From an uncultured Cytophagales bacterium (GTDB lineage Bacteria; Bacteroidota; Bacteroidia; Cytophagales; Amoebophilaceae): DNA of 64,000 nucleotides. How positions within the stretch are numbered: the first letter of the stretch is position 1; every line of letters begins with the position of its first letter. Positions 8,542-17,638 of the stretch are shown in pieces. Below the pieces are notes generated by a model. The model saw only the letters and a program-made list of their open reading frames with translations, ran no database searches and had not been told where the DNA came from. Where the stretch lies: positions 59,173 through 123,172 of the forward strand of contig CAMJVU010000001.1 in the NCBI GenBank assembly GCA_946409305.1, read 5' to 3'. The position numbers were made by a program, and so were the translations under genes.

Positions 8542-9864
8542 TTAGCCATTGTATGATCCTATAATATCTTCTAATGTTGAGAAATGTTTGACATTCCTTG
8601 AATTAGTTGTACATTGTTCATCTGATATTATTATTTCATCAAAACCATATTTAATAGCGGTGTCGATGCGCTGTTTTATAAATGGAACAGTTCTTAACTC
8701 TCCGCACAAACCAACTTCGGCAGAAAAACAATGTTTTCTAGGAATTATTATGTCGAAATAAGATGAAACTATGGCCATACATATGGCGAGATCTAAAGAG
8801 GTTTCATGTATTGTTATCCCTCCAACTATATTGACAAATACATCTTTGTTAGCTAGTTTTAGTCCTATTTTTTTTTCTAGTATTGCTATGAGAATACTTA
8901 ATCTTTTGGGGTCGAAACCATTGGCTACTCTTTGTGGAGTTGTGTAATTAGTTACTCCTATTAGTGCTTGGATTTCGATGAGTATTGCTCGTTGACCTTC
9001 ACAGATTATTCCTATTGCAACTCCACTTAGTTCACTGTAATTGCTTGATAGAAGGAAGGAGGATGGATTATTTATTGGGAATAACCCATTTTCTTTCATT
9101 GTGTAAATTGCGATTTCAGGTGTGTGCCCAAACCTATTTTTTACCGATCTAAGTATTCTATAATTGTTCTTGCTATCACCTTCAAATAAAAGAACAACGT
9201 CTACCATATGTTCTAAAACTTTAGGTCCAGCTAATAATCCTTCTTTATTTATATGTCCGATAATAATTATCGTTGTGTTTGTTGTTTTAGCTAGTGTAAG
9301 TAGCTGGTTTGTGATATCTTTTATTTGACTTACACTTCCCATTGAACCATCAATATCTTCATTAGTTATTGTTTGAATTGAATCTATTACAGTTAAAATT
9401 GGTTGTTGAGTTGTTATGTGATGATTAACTTCATTAATGTCAGATGCATGAACTATAAAACACTGTTTGTTTTTAATTTTTATTCTGTTTGCTCTTATTG
9501 CTACTTGTTCTTCACTTTCTTCACCAGAGATGTATAGAGTCTTTATTTCGTTCAAATTGAGCAGAAGTTGAAGGACTAATGTCGATTTTCCTATTCCTGG
9601 ATCGCCGCCTACTAATACGAGTGATCCTTTTGTTATACCTCCTCCCAATAATTTATTAAATTCATCATCTGAAGTTTTAATAAGTTCAATATTGCCAATC
9701 TCTATATTTTGAATTTGTTTAGGGATGTTTGGATAGTTTTCTTTTTTTTTTGATATTACGCATTCACTTATTGTATTCCATTCATTGCAGTTGTCACATT
9801 TGCCTTGAAATTTTACATATTGCTTCTCACATACATTACATTGATATATTTTTTTTTCAATCAT
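8542..9864 (-). CDS. radA: DNA repair protein RadA
   Basis: A 440-residue RadA (Sms), a RecA-like hexameric branch-migration helicase that helps process recombination intermediates. It starts with a four-cysteine zinc finger (C9, C12, C23, C26), followed by the Walker A motif GGDPGIGKSTL (about residue 86), the RadA-specific KNRFG motif (about 240), and a Lon-protease-like C-terminal domain with the conserved LDLA and FSAEVGLCGELR. Length is normal. The start lies one base after the stop of the Omp85-family gene, so the two are co-transcribed with DUF502. Nothing is missing. Confidence 0.96.
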   Translation of the reverse strand: MIEKKIYQCNVCEKQYVKFQGKCDNCNEWNTISECVISKKKENYPNIPKQIQNIEIGNIELIKTSDDEFNKLLGGGITKGSLVLVGGDPGIGKSTLVLQLLLNLNEIKTLYISGEESEEQVAIRANRIKIKNKQCFIVHASDINEVNHHITTQQPILTVIDSIQTITNEDIDGSMGSVSQIKDITNQLLTLAKTTNTTIIIIGHINKEGLLAGPKVLEHMVDVVLLFEGDSKNNYRILRSVKNRFGHTPEIAIYTMKENGLFPINNPSSFLLSSNYSELSGVAIGIICEGQRAILIEIQALIGVTNYTTPQRVANGFDPKRLSILIAILEKKIGLKLANKDVFVNIVGGITIHETSLDLAICMAIVSSYFDIIIPRKHCFSAEVGLCGELRTVPFIKQRIDTAIKYGFDEIIISDEQCTTNSRNVKHFSTLEDIIGSYNG

Positions 9865-9865
9865 A

Positions 9866-11974
9866 TTAAAAAGGATACCCGATTGTTATATGTACACAGT
9901 TTTTAAAATTGAAGAAGCTCCTATCAATTGGATTATAAATTGGGATACCATAGTCGATTCGTAAAACAATATTTGCAAATATCACTATTCGAATTCCAAT
10001 TCCAAAATCTGCTGCGATGGTTTTTGGAGATAAATACGATTCTTCATCCATTTCATTGAACCATATATTTCCGATATCTATAAAGCTAGCGATTTCGGTC
10101 ACAGAACTTAATTTATGTCGAATTTCTCCGTTAAGTATTATCAATAATTTTCCTCTTTTTTTTCCATTTGAAGAACCTAATTCTTTGTATTTCCACCCTC
10201 TCATACTCTTGCTGCCACCAATGTGAAAGTATACGTCTTCAGGTAAATAACGATTATCACTTGGTGTATTTAATATTCCTCCTATTTGCAATTGGTATGA
10301 TATTTTTATATTCCTAGCTAGTTGATATTCAGATGATAATGTTACGTTGTTTTTTATGTACCAGTTTTTGCTCACACCTATTTTACGTGTAAATCCCAAT
10401 TCACAAGATGTAAAGTAATGTGTGATTTTTTTTTTGTTAAGTATCTTTTTATCATTGTTTGATATTGAAAGACTGGAACTGACTGTTAGAAATCTGTTTT
10501 TAGAGAGTTTTTCTTTAAAAAATGAGAATACAAACGGAGTTATGTTGATATAGTTTTTTTTATTATCTACTTTGTATTGGTGTTTGAACATGAATGACCA
10601 TAGTTTTTTTTCTTTTTTATCATCTTCGTCTGCTTCAAAATCATGATTTGATTCTGGAGTGAACCATTTAACATGCATATCGAAATTGGTTTTTATTTTT
10701 TTACTGTTAAAAATTAGCGAGTGGTTGTAGGATATTTTTGGATTTATAGTAAATTTTAAGTTCTTTATTTTAAGTTCATTATTGGAAAGGAACAGGAAAT
10801 CTATATAGCTATTTATTTTAAATTCTTCTAGAGATTTGAAAAGGTTTCTTATGTTAATGTTCCCTCCAAATTGGAAAAAAAATCCCTCATCTCTCTCTCC
10901 AATGTATGGATTAACGCTCCCTTTAAATTTATTTCTTGGTATTAGAATAATTTTTGAATCTATTTTATCATTGTTTATTGTGTTTTTTATGTAAACATTT
11001 TTGAAAGAATTTGTAGATAGTAAACTTCTTGTAAGAGCATCATTTAATGATTTTCTATATAAATCTCCCGCTTTATATGTCATTTTTTTTTTTAAGATAT
11101 AGGAAAAGACAATATCATTCAAATTTTGTTTCTTTTTGTCACTATCATGTTTTATTAAAAAATCTATTTTCCCGTAATGAAGAGCTTTTACTGGATCGTT
11201 ATCATTATCTAGTATTTCAATGTTTATTTTCGCTGTTTTTTTTTTTTTGTCCAAGAAGATGTAGATTTGAATGTAATCTTTTCTAAACTCTAAAAAACCT
11301 CTTTCAGTGATTAATTTGTAAATTTTTTCTTTTTCTTTTGATAGTTTGTTAAAACTAAAAGGAATATCCGTTATTTCGTCTTTGCGTAATTGTTGTATTT
11401 TTTTTATTTCGTTATTATGTATTTTGTATTTTACACTGGATACTCTATATCGTGTTCCTTCTGTGATGTTATGCGTAATGTAAGCCGAATTGTTTTGCAA
11501 GACTACATGTGTTTTTATTTTAGCATCAAAAAAACCTTCTAATTTTAAGCTGTTTAATATTTTTTTTTGTCTAGCAACACATGTACTCTTTGAGTAAACG
11601 TCTGAATATAAATCAGATGAATATTTTCTGTTATATTTTTCGATAGCTTTTTTAAGTTTTTCGATGTTATTACTGTCAATATTGTATTGTTTGTTTAAAG
11701 TGGTTTTGAGAATATTGTAAAGCAATATTTTGTGATTGTTTTTTTTATGTAGTCTGGTAATATCGTACAAAAATTTTGCGATTTTGTTTTTTACTTTAAA
11801 ACTACCTTCGCCTATAAGTTTCGGTATATTTTCGAAAATGTTTTTAGAATTGGAAAATTTAATGTCCTCCTGGACAATGTGGTATTTCTTGGTCGCTGCA
11901 TCAGACGCGTTTAATGGTATAACTATCAAAAAGAGCTTTACGAAGTTATATTTGTTTTCCCTTCTCTTCTTCAC
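9866..11974 (-). CDS. Omp85-family outer-membrane assembly protein (BamA/TamA-like)
   Basis: A 702-residue protein with an N-terminal export signal (Lys-rich start, then FVKLFLIVIPLNA), a periplasmic part with POTRA-like repeats (for example the stretch around EGTRYRVSSVKYKI and RKDEITDIPFSF), and a C-terminal 16-strand type barrel. The lid-lock motif of Omp85 barrels is present as GGSKSMRGWKY (about residues 585-595), and the chain ends in strand VHITIGYPF with a terminal Phe. It probably inserts or exports barrel or surface proteins at the outer membrane. Bacteroidota usually have BamA (about 850 residues or more) and the shorter TamL; the length fits TamL better, but this cannot be decided here. 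The start overlaps the end of the DUF502 gene by 29 bases and radA follows after one base. Confidence 0.85.
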   Translation of the reverse strand: MKKRRENKYNFVKLFLIVIPLNASDAATKKYHIVQEDIKFSNSKNIFENIPKLIGEGSFKVKNKIAKFLYDITRLHKKNNHKILLYNILKTTLNKQYNIDSNNIEKLKKAIEKYNRKYSSDLYSDVYSKSTCVARQKKILNSLKLEGFFDAKIKTHVVLQNNSAYITHNITEGTRYRVSSVKYKIHNNEIKKIQQLRKDEITDIPFSFNKLSKEKEKIYKLITERGFLEFRKDYIQIYIFLDKKKKTAKINIEILDNDNDPVKALHYGKIDFLIKHDSDKKKQNLNDIVFSYILKKKMTYKAGDLYRKSLNDALTRSLLSTNSFKNVYIKNTINNDKIDSKIILIPRNKFKGSVNPYIGERDEGFFFQFGGNINIRNLFKSLEEFKINSYIDFLFLSNNELKIKNLKFTINPKISYNHSLIFNSKKIKTNFDMHVKWFTPESNHDFEADEDDKKEKKLWSFMFKHQYKVDNKKNYINITPFVFSFFKEKLSKNRFLTVSSSLSISNNDKKILNKKKITHYFTSCELGFTRKIGVSKNWYIKNNVTLSSEYQLARNIKISYQLQIGGILNTPSDNRYLPEDVYFHIGGSKSMRGWKYKELGSSNGKKRGKLLIILNGEIRHKLSSVTEIASFIDIGNIWFNEMDEESYLSPKTIAADFGIGIRIVIFANIVLRIDYGIPIYNPIDRSFFNFKNCVHITIGYPF

Positions 11975-12527
11975 TATTTAAGAAACCAGCAGACATTACA
12001 AATCTTACAATATCATTATTATCTACGTTCGTTATCGGTTTTATGTTAGCCTTTTTTACCAACATTAGCTCTCCAGAAAAACCAAAACATTGCGGAACAA
12101 AGACAGATACATAATCATCTAGATTAATGCTATCCAAATTAGAATTCGTTATAAAACCAATTTTCACGATTACGTCATTTGTCCCATTTATATCAACGTA
12201 CACAGGCTGGTTGAAATGTATTTTGTTATTTGCTAAGGCACTTGTTAGGTCCTTAAATGACTTGTAAACAATGTTAACAAAAGGTACCTTCCTTATCCAC
12301 TTTTCCATGGTACTCAAAAGATCCTTGATAAGAAAGTTTTCAGAATAATACCCACACAATATCACAGCAATTATGGTCAATACTATTGACCATACTCCAT
12401 TTCCGATACTAATTACATAAGTTGCTAGGTGCCAAATTAATAAAAACGGGACTAAAATTACGGCACCTTTAAGAAAGTATATAAACAAAACGTTAATAAA
12501 ACGTTGCAAAGAAAAAACACGTTCCAT
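11946..12527 (-). CDS. DUF502 family inner-membrane protein
   Basis: A 193-residue protein with two transmembrane segments near the N-terminus (FIYFLKGAVILVPFLLIWHL and a second around IVLTIIAVILCGYY), then the conserved DUF502 stretch VPFVNIVYKSFKDL and a soluble part with IGFITN and VSVFVPQC. The family's function is unknown. The ATG at 12527 is chosen because the longer frame from 12578 would run through the tRNA-Phe gene. The start is only 19 bases past the tRNA 3' end on the same strand, so the two are probably one transcript. The end overlaps the next gene (Omp85 family) by 29 bases. Confidence 0.85.
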   Translation of the reverse strand: MERVFSLQRFINVLFIYFLKGAVILVPFLLIWHLATYVISIGNGVWSIVLTIIAVILCGYYSENFLIKDLLSTMEKWIRKVPFVNIVYKSFKDLTSALANNKIHFNQPVYVDINGTNDVIVKIGFITNSNLDSINLDDYVSVFVPQCFGFSGELMLVKKANIKPITNVDNNDIVRFVMSAGFLNSEEEKGKQI

Positions 12528-12546
12528 TGAATAGGTCAAAACAGCG

Positions 12547-12619
12547 TGGTGACAACTGGAATCGAACCAGTGACACATGGTTTTTCAGACCATTGCTCTA
12601 CCAACTGAGCTATGTCACC
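12547..12619 (-). tRNA. tRNA-Phe(GAA)
   Basis: A 73-base cloverleaf. The acceptor stem GGTGACA/TGTCACC is perfect, the discriminator is A, the anticodon loop is CTGAAAA with anticodon GAA between stems ATGGT/ACCAT, and the T-loop is TTCGATT. CCA is not encoded. The DUF502 gene starts 19 bases downstream on the same strand. Confidence 0.95.
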
Positions 12620-13180
12620 ATACTTATAACTTTAAGTGTTTTTTTTTATAACTTGTTACGGATTATAATCTTAACAACATTTAACTAGGCTATTGTTGTT
12701 ACCTTTTTGCTCGGTAAAATCTAAGGACTGTGTTTTAAAACATCTCTTAACAAAGTGGTTTTTTTGATAGGTAGTAAAGTTATTGGTTAAACAACTAGTT
12801 TCGGTTGTAGCATCTATCATTTAATGTCGAATTGATTATCTAAAATTATGATAATTTTAGAAATGTGGAATTTATGGGAAATATCATTTGCAAAAAAGTA
12901 ATTGCCTCCCATTTATTTGTGATTGACAGTTATTGCTTAGCAAATTTGTTTATTGTAATTACAATTTTGCAGTTATAATAAACCCAATTTTTTTGAGAGT
13001 CTGAAGGTTAAACTAAGGCGCAAAAGAAAATTAAATATGTCTAACGGATTTATGAATAAAGGTATAAAAAAATACTAATATGTGTTGAATTGTTAGGTTG
13101 TCATTATTCTGTGTTTGTTTAGATGTTTGACTTTTACAATAAAAATTGGCATTAAGTAAAAATTTGTGTAACAAATACGC
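12620..13180. other. 560-base intergenic region with a palindrome
   Basis: No coding frame is convincing on either strand. It separates the leftward tRNA-Phe operon from the rightward M20 peptidase gene, so it must carry both promoters. The only clear structure is the 23-base palindrome at 12839-12861. Confidence 0.6.
12839..12861. promoter_or_regulatory. Perfect 11-bp inverted repeat with one-base centre
   Basis: TCTAAAATTAT and ATAATTTTAGA flank a single G. The symmetry and its place between two divergent genes would fit an operator, or simply A+T-rich chance. There is no T-run, so it is not a terminator. Confidence 0.35.
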
Positions 13181-14572
13181 ATGAGTGGGTTGGATGGCGT
13201 ATTCGAATACGTGAAAAAGAATTTAGACAATTATGTTGATAAAGAATTATCTCAGTTGATATCATATAAGACAGTTGCTCATTATAAGGAGACTAAAGAT
13301 GATTTTACACGTGCTGCAAATGATATAAAGTTGTGGTTGGAAAAAGCTGGAATTGAAGAAGTACAGTTGATATCGGATTTTGGTAACCCAATTATTTACG
13401 GTAATAAGTTTGTGGATAAAGACTTGCCAACTGTTGTAATGTATGCTCATTATGACGTTCAACCTGCGGAACCTTTCGACCTGTGGAAGACTGATCCGTA
13501 CAAACTTACAGTTGAAAATGGGCGGATGTATGCTCGTGGTGTTGCTGATGATAAAACATTGTTGCTTTCAATAATAAAAGCTTTGGAGGCGATGAATGAT
13601 AATGATGTTGAGTTGAAATACAATGTAAAAATTTTGTTTGAACCGAGTGAGGAAGCGGGGTCTGATGAGCTAAACAGTATGTTCGACAAAACTAAAAATG
13701 CTAGCTTTGAACTTCATAGAGAACTTTTATCAAATGCTACTATGATAGCTTGTGATACATCAATGTTAAATGAAAATAAACCATCAATAAACATTGGTGT
13801 ACGTGGATGTGTTCATTTTGAATTAACTGTACATGGGGCCAATAGGGACATACATTCTGGGTCATATGGTGGTCTTGTTGGAAATCCTATTCACGAGTTG
13901 TCGAGGTTGATAGCAACTATTCATGATGAAAATAATCACATAACTATCGATGGTTTTTATGATGATGTGAATACTACGGATGAAAAAAGGCAAATGAGTA
14001 ATAATATTCCATTTGATGTAGATTTTATAAAGAATGATTTAGGAATTAAGAATATCGTTTATGAAAAACAATTTACTCCGAGACAATCGTGTCGTTTGAG
14101 ACCAACTGTAGAGGTTAATGGAATTTATGGAGGGCACATAAAAGATGGGAATAAAACAATAATCCCTTCTAAGGCAACAGCAAAATTTTCTATAAGAATG
14201 GTTGATAATCAAGATCCAAGTAAGATAATGTGTCTTTTTGAAAAACATATAAATAAGAATATCGATGACGCTTATTCTTATGAACTTCATGATGTTGATA
14301 AAGGGTGTTCTGCTGTTACAACTGATATTAATTGTCCGTATTTTAGAAATGTTAAAGAGGCAATGAGGGAGGAATATGGGGAAGAACCTTTACTCATAAG
14401 GGGCGGTGGAAGTTTACCTATAGTGTCTAAAATGCAGGAGGTTCTGAAATGTAATGTTGTATTCCTGGGTTTTGGTGGGGCAACATCTAATTCTCACGGA
14501 CCGAATGAGAACTATAGTTTAAATAGTTTTGAGAGGGGAATAAGGACAATTATTCGGTTCCTTTCAAAGTAA
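13181..14572 (+). CDS. M20 family metallopeptidase (dipeptidase type)
   Basis: A 463-residue two-zinc peptidase of the M20 (ArgE/DapE/CPG2, CNDP-like) superfamily that probably cleaves dipeptides in the cytoplasm. The metal-site motifs are in order: AHYDVQPAEPFDLW (first His, about residue 89), GVADDKT (bridging Asp, about 122), EPSEEAGS (catalytic and metal Glu pair, about 155), ACDTS, and near the C-terminus NSHGPNENY (last His). The dimerisation or lid insertion with NRDIHSGSYGG lies between. Length and motif set are normal. There is no signal peptide. The gene stands alone between two long non-coding regions. Peptide scavenging would suit a host-associated bacterium, but that is inference. 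Confidence 0.92.
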   Translation: MSGLDGVFEYVKKNLDNYVDKELSQLISYKTVAHYKETKDDFTRAANDIKLWLEKAGIEEVQLISDFGNPIIYGNKFVDKDLPTVVMYAHYDVQPAEPFDLWKTDPYKLTVENGRMYARGVADDKTLLLSIIKALEAMNDNDVELKYNVKILFEPSEEAGSDELNSMFDKTKNASFELHRELLSNATMIACDTSMLNENKPSINIGVRGCVHFELTVHGANRDIHSGSYGGLVGNPIHELSRLIATIHDENNHITIDGFYDDVNTTDEKRQMSNNIPFDVDFIKNDLGIKNIVYEKQFTPRQSCRLRPTVEVNGIYGGHIKDGNKTIIPSKATAKFSIRMVDNQDPSKIMCLFEKHINKNIDDAYSYELHDVDKGCSAVTTDINCPYFRNVKEAMREEYGEEPLLIRGGGSLPIVSKMQEVLKCNVVFLGFGGATSNSHGPNENYSLNSFERGIRTIIRFLSK

Positions 14573-14953
14573 AGGAGTATTCTTTTAGTAATAAATTACA
14601 GGTTTATTGGTATTTTGTGTTTTTTTACTGTGTTGTTTTTATTTCGTTGAGAATTGTTTATTTTTAGGATTTATTTGAGTATAAGTTTTTCTTTTTAAAT
14701 GGTGATAATTTGTCCAATTTTGGGTTGATTTTTTCTATCAACAGATGGGTAACTAAACTTTCTACCACACAACAAACTGCTTATGTTCAAAATCTGATCT
14801 AAACCTTAATATCGAAAATATATTACTGAAATAGCCTACCCATGTATAAATCACACAAAATAGACACAGCCGTTAATTCAAGAATGCAACCCAAACCTCC
14901 ATGAATGGAAACACACCCAAACGTTTCAACAACATGTCACATTCTAACAGCAA
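14573..14953. other. Intergenic region after the M20 gene
   Basis: About 380 bases without a credible gene; the first half is T-rich on the plus strand and the second half A/C-rich. Nothing beyond ordinary A+T-rich spacer can be supported. The Glu/Gly-repeat gene on the opposite strand begins its 3' end at 14954. Confidence 0.5.
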
Positions 14954-15157
14954 TCACGACTCTTCTTCTTCTTCTTCTTCTTCTTCTTCTCCTTCTTCTC
15001 CTTCTTCTCCTTCTTCTCCTTCTTCTCCTTCTTGTTCTCCTCCTTCTCCTTCTTGTTCTCCTTCTTGTTCCTTTTTATCACAAAGGCCAAAACAATCGAA
15101 CCCCGTCTGTGTACCAACAACCATTGCCAACACAGCAATTTTATTTTTCGTTTCCAT
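14954..15157 (-). CDS. Short leader peptide plus Glu/Gly repeat tail
   Basis: A 67-residue frame. Residues 1-27 (METKNKIAVLAMVVGTQT, then a Cys-containing stretch) resemble the leader of the ubiquitin-like gene at 20425-20810 (MKMRNKVIVSTMIVGAQM), which supports this strand and start. The rest is an EEG/E repeat encoded by GAA/GGA triplets and ends in ES-stop. The tail is very acidic. Because the repeats are triplets, slippage would change length without breaking the frame; single-base slips would open a Lys-rich alternative frame. A Ser/Pro-rich frame on the plus strand is just the complement. This may be a remnant whose functional C-terminal part has been lost. Function is unknown. Confidence 0.5.
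   Translation of the reverse strand: METKNKIAVLAMVVGTQTGFDCFGLCDKKEQEGEQEGEGGEQEGEEGEEGEEGEEGEEEEEEEEEES
14961..15072. repeat. TTC/TCC triplet simple-sequence repeat
   Basis: About 110 bases of (TCT)n grading into repeats of the 9-base type CTTCTTCTC, with later TTG interruptions. The minus strand reads GAA/GGA repeats and lies inside the short leader-containing gene. The uninterrupted TCT part is about 28 bases. It is the longest simple repeat in the window. Confidence 0.95.
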
Positions 15158-15300
15158 AACTATGGTAAATAATACAACTATAAAGTAGTAAAACCAAAAT
15201 TTTTAAGAAGTAATTTTGAAAGTTATTTTTTTTAATAAAAAATTATACAGGAGGTATTACGGTCTTAACAGTCATATTTGACAGTTTTTAATACTCTTAC

Positions 15301-17616
15301 TTAAATCGGTATTTTTGTAATAATAAATGACATGATCCACGCAATACCAGTCGTGTAAAGTACTTCAGCGAATGCTATTTTGAATCCAAGTTCATTTTTG
15401 ATTGCTACTATTGTTGCTAAACATGGAAAGTACAATAATACAAATACTAGGAATGCCATTATTATTCTTTTGTTGATCCCATCGTTTATTATCTTATCCC
15501 TTTTCAATACATTGTTTTCGCTATATAACATAGATATTGTTGATACTATTGTTTCTTTTGCCCCGATCCCAGCCAGTAATGCTACATTTAGTTGCCAGGT
15601 AAAACCTAGTGGTTTAAAGATTGGTTCTATTGTTTTACCAATTTTACATATGTAACTTTGCTCTATTTGTTCAGACTTGGCCAATTCAGAACTGCGAGGG
15701 AAGTATCCTAATCCCCAGATTATGATACTAGCGAACAAAATGATAGTCCACATTTTGTTCAAATATTGCTTCGTGTTGAACCATGCCTGTTTTAATGTTT
15801 GTTTTATATCAGGAATTTTGTATGCCGGAAGCTCCATGACAAACAAAGATTTATCATTGTTTAAAATTTTACTTAATATTTTACACGTAAGTAGTGCAAT
15901 GGCTATCCCTAAGATGTATAATCCAATTATGATCGATAGTTGATATTTGGGTTCGAAGAATAAACCGACAAGTGTTATGTATACTGGTAATCTAGCAGAA
16001 CAGCTTATGAAAGGTGAGATAAGAATTGTTATTATTCTATTTGTTTTGTTTTCGATTATTCGTGTTGATACTATTGCTGGCACGTTACATCCAAGTCCCA
16101 TAATCAACGGAATAAAAGACTTACCGTGAAGTCCTACTTTGTGCATTAATTTATCCATAATAAAAACAGTTCTTGCCATATATCCTGACTCTTCCATTAG
16201 TGATAAGAATGTGTATAAAATTACCATTTGTGGTAAAAAGACCATTACAGATCCGACACCCGGAATAATACCATCTACGATAATGTCCTTAATAATTCCA
16301 TCGTGAAAAAATCCTAAAGATAATTGTAATAATTTTTCAATACCAATCATCATAAAATTGCTCAGATGTTGTCCTAGATTAAATACTGTTTTGAATGTTA
16401 TGGTAAGAATTAACGTTAATAGTGGGAAACTTACCCATTTGTTTATAACAAAACGATCTATAATGTCTGAAATTTTATACTTATCAAAAGTTTCCCTTTT
16501 GTCGTATCCTGATTCTTTCAAAGCACCATTTATGAATCCATACCTTTTGTTTGTTATTATTGTATTACAGTCTTGATTGGTATCATTTTTTGTTTTTTCG
16601 ACAGTATCAGAAACAATTTTGTTAATCTTATCATTATCAACTAATTTTTTCATCTCTGTGTCATCACACAAGAGTTGTATTGATGTGTATCTTTTGGGAT
16701 ATTTGTTAAACCCGATGTGGGATAATTCGTTGCTTACGTTAGATATTGCCTGTTCTATGTGATGTTCATAATTAATACAATGACTGGTTGCGTTACCTGT
16801 ACACACGTTCCTATACTCATCGATGATATTGTCTAGTAGAGTGTATGCGCCATCACCGTTATTGGTTGTTATTGCTACCATCCTTATCGATAATAGTTCA
16901 CTTAATTTTACAAAGTCAAGAACATATCCATTATTTTTGAATTTGTCGTACATACTTAGTGCACAGATTATTGGAATGTCCATCTCAAATAATTGGATTG
17001 TTAGATATAATCCCCTTTGTAATGTTGTTGAATCGATAACGTTGACAATTATATCAGGTCTATTTTTAACTATATAATTTTTGACGTATGATTCTTCTGG
17101 ACTGTACGATGACAGTGAATAAGTTCCCGGTAAATCAGTCAATTGGATTGAATATCCATTGTAACATATTGTTGATTCTTTTGCTTCTACGGTTACACCG
17201 GCGTAGTTACCGACTTTCTCACTTGATCCTGATAAATAATTAAACAACGACGTTTTACCGCAGTTAGGATTTCCTATCAAAGCCGCAGAAATTTTTTTGT
17301 TGTTATCAATGTGTAGTTGGTCTGATTTATTGATATGACAACTGTGGATGCAGAAACTGCACTTGTTGCACTTTGGAACGAGTGCACAGTTGTTGTCTAA
17401 TGATATCTCTATGAGGTCTGCTTCTTCTCGTCTTAATGAGACCTCAAAGTCCATAATTTTATACTTGATCGGATCTTTAAGTGGAGCGTTTAGCAAGACA
17501 TCTATACGTTGACCGTTAATAAAACCAAGTTCAATTAACCTTCTCTTTAATGTGTTATCTCCATAAATTTTTGCAACATATCCATGTTCACCATTTTTTA
17601 ACGATGATAAACGCAT
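15301..17616 (-). CDS. feoB: FeoA-FeoB fusion, ferrous iron transporter
   Basis: A 771-residue inner-membrane Fe(II) importer. Residues 1-72 are a FeoA (SH3-like) domain (starts MRLSSLKNGEHGYVAKI), joined by a Cys-rich linker (CNKCSFCIHSCH, about 84-95) to the FeoB G-domain with G1 GNPNCGKT (about 112), G2 AGVTVEAKE and G3 DLPGTYSL. The C-terminal half is the membrane channel with Gate motifs, including GLGCNVPAI and CSARLPVYI, and the late ETIVST. The A-B fusion is typical of Bacteroidota. I chose ATG 17616 because the FeoA domain begins there. Fe(II) uptake fits a low-oxygen habitat. The start is divergent from an EamA transporter, 22 bases away. Confidence 0.96.
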   Translation of the reverse strand: MRLSSLKNGEHGYVAKIYGDNTLKRRLIELGFINGQRIDVLLNAPLKDPIKYKIMDFEVSLRREEADLIEISLDNNCALVPKCNKCSFCIHSCHINKSDQLHIDNNKKISAALIGNPNCGKTSLFNYLSGSSEKVGNYAGVTVEAKESTICYNGYSIQLTDLPGTYSLSSYSPEESYVKNYIVKNRPDIIVNVIDSTTLQRGLYLTIQLFEMDIPIICALSMYDKFKNNGYVLDFVKLSELLSIRMVAITTNNGDGAYTLLDNIIDEYRNVCTGNATSHCINYEHHIEQAISNVSNELSHIGFNKYPKRYTSIQLLCDDTEMKKLVDNDKINKIVSDTVEKTKNDTNQDCNTIITNKRYGFINGALKESGYDKRETFDKYKISDIIDRFVINKWVSFPLLTLILTITFKTVFNLGQHLSNFMMIGIEKLLQLSLGFFHDGIIKDIIVDGIIPGVGSVMVFLPQMVILYTFLSLMEESGYMARTVFIMDKLMHKVGLHGKSFIPLIMGLGCNVPAIVSTRIIENKTNRIITILISPFISCSARLPVYITLVGLFFEPKYQLSIIIGLYILGIAIALLTCKILSKILNNDKSLFVMELPAYKIPDIKQTLKQAWFNTKQYLNKMWTIILFASIIIWGLGYFPRSSELAKSEQIEQSYICKIGKTIEPIFKPLGFTWQLNVALLAGIGAKETIVSTISMLYSENNVLKRDKIINDGINKRIIMAFLVFVLLYFPCLATIVAIKNELGFKIAFAEVLYTTGIAWIMSFIITKIPI

Positions 17617-17638
17617 AATAATATCTATGATCAACCAT

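Noticed and set aside
12528..12578. Longer start of the DUF502 gene
   Set aside because: It would place coding sequence inside tRNA-Phe; the Met at 12527 fits the membrane-protein start.
14961..15072. CRISPR array
   Set aside because: The region is a simple triplet repeat without spacers; no other repeat-spacer pattern and no cas genes occur in the window.
14901..15188. Ser/Pro-rich and Leu-rich plus-strand frames over the triplet repeat
   Set aside because: They are translations of the complement of the GAA/GGA repeat; the minus strand has a leader similar to another gene.
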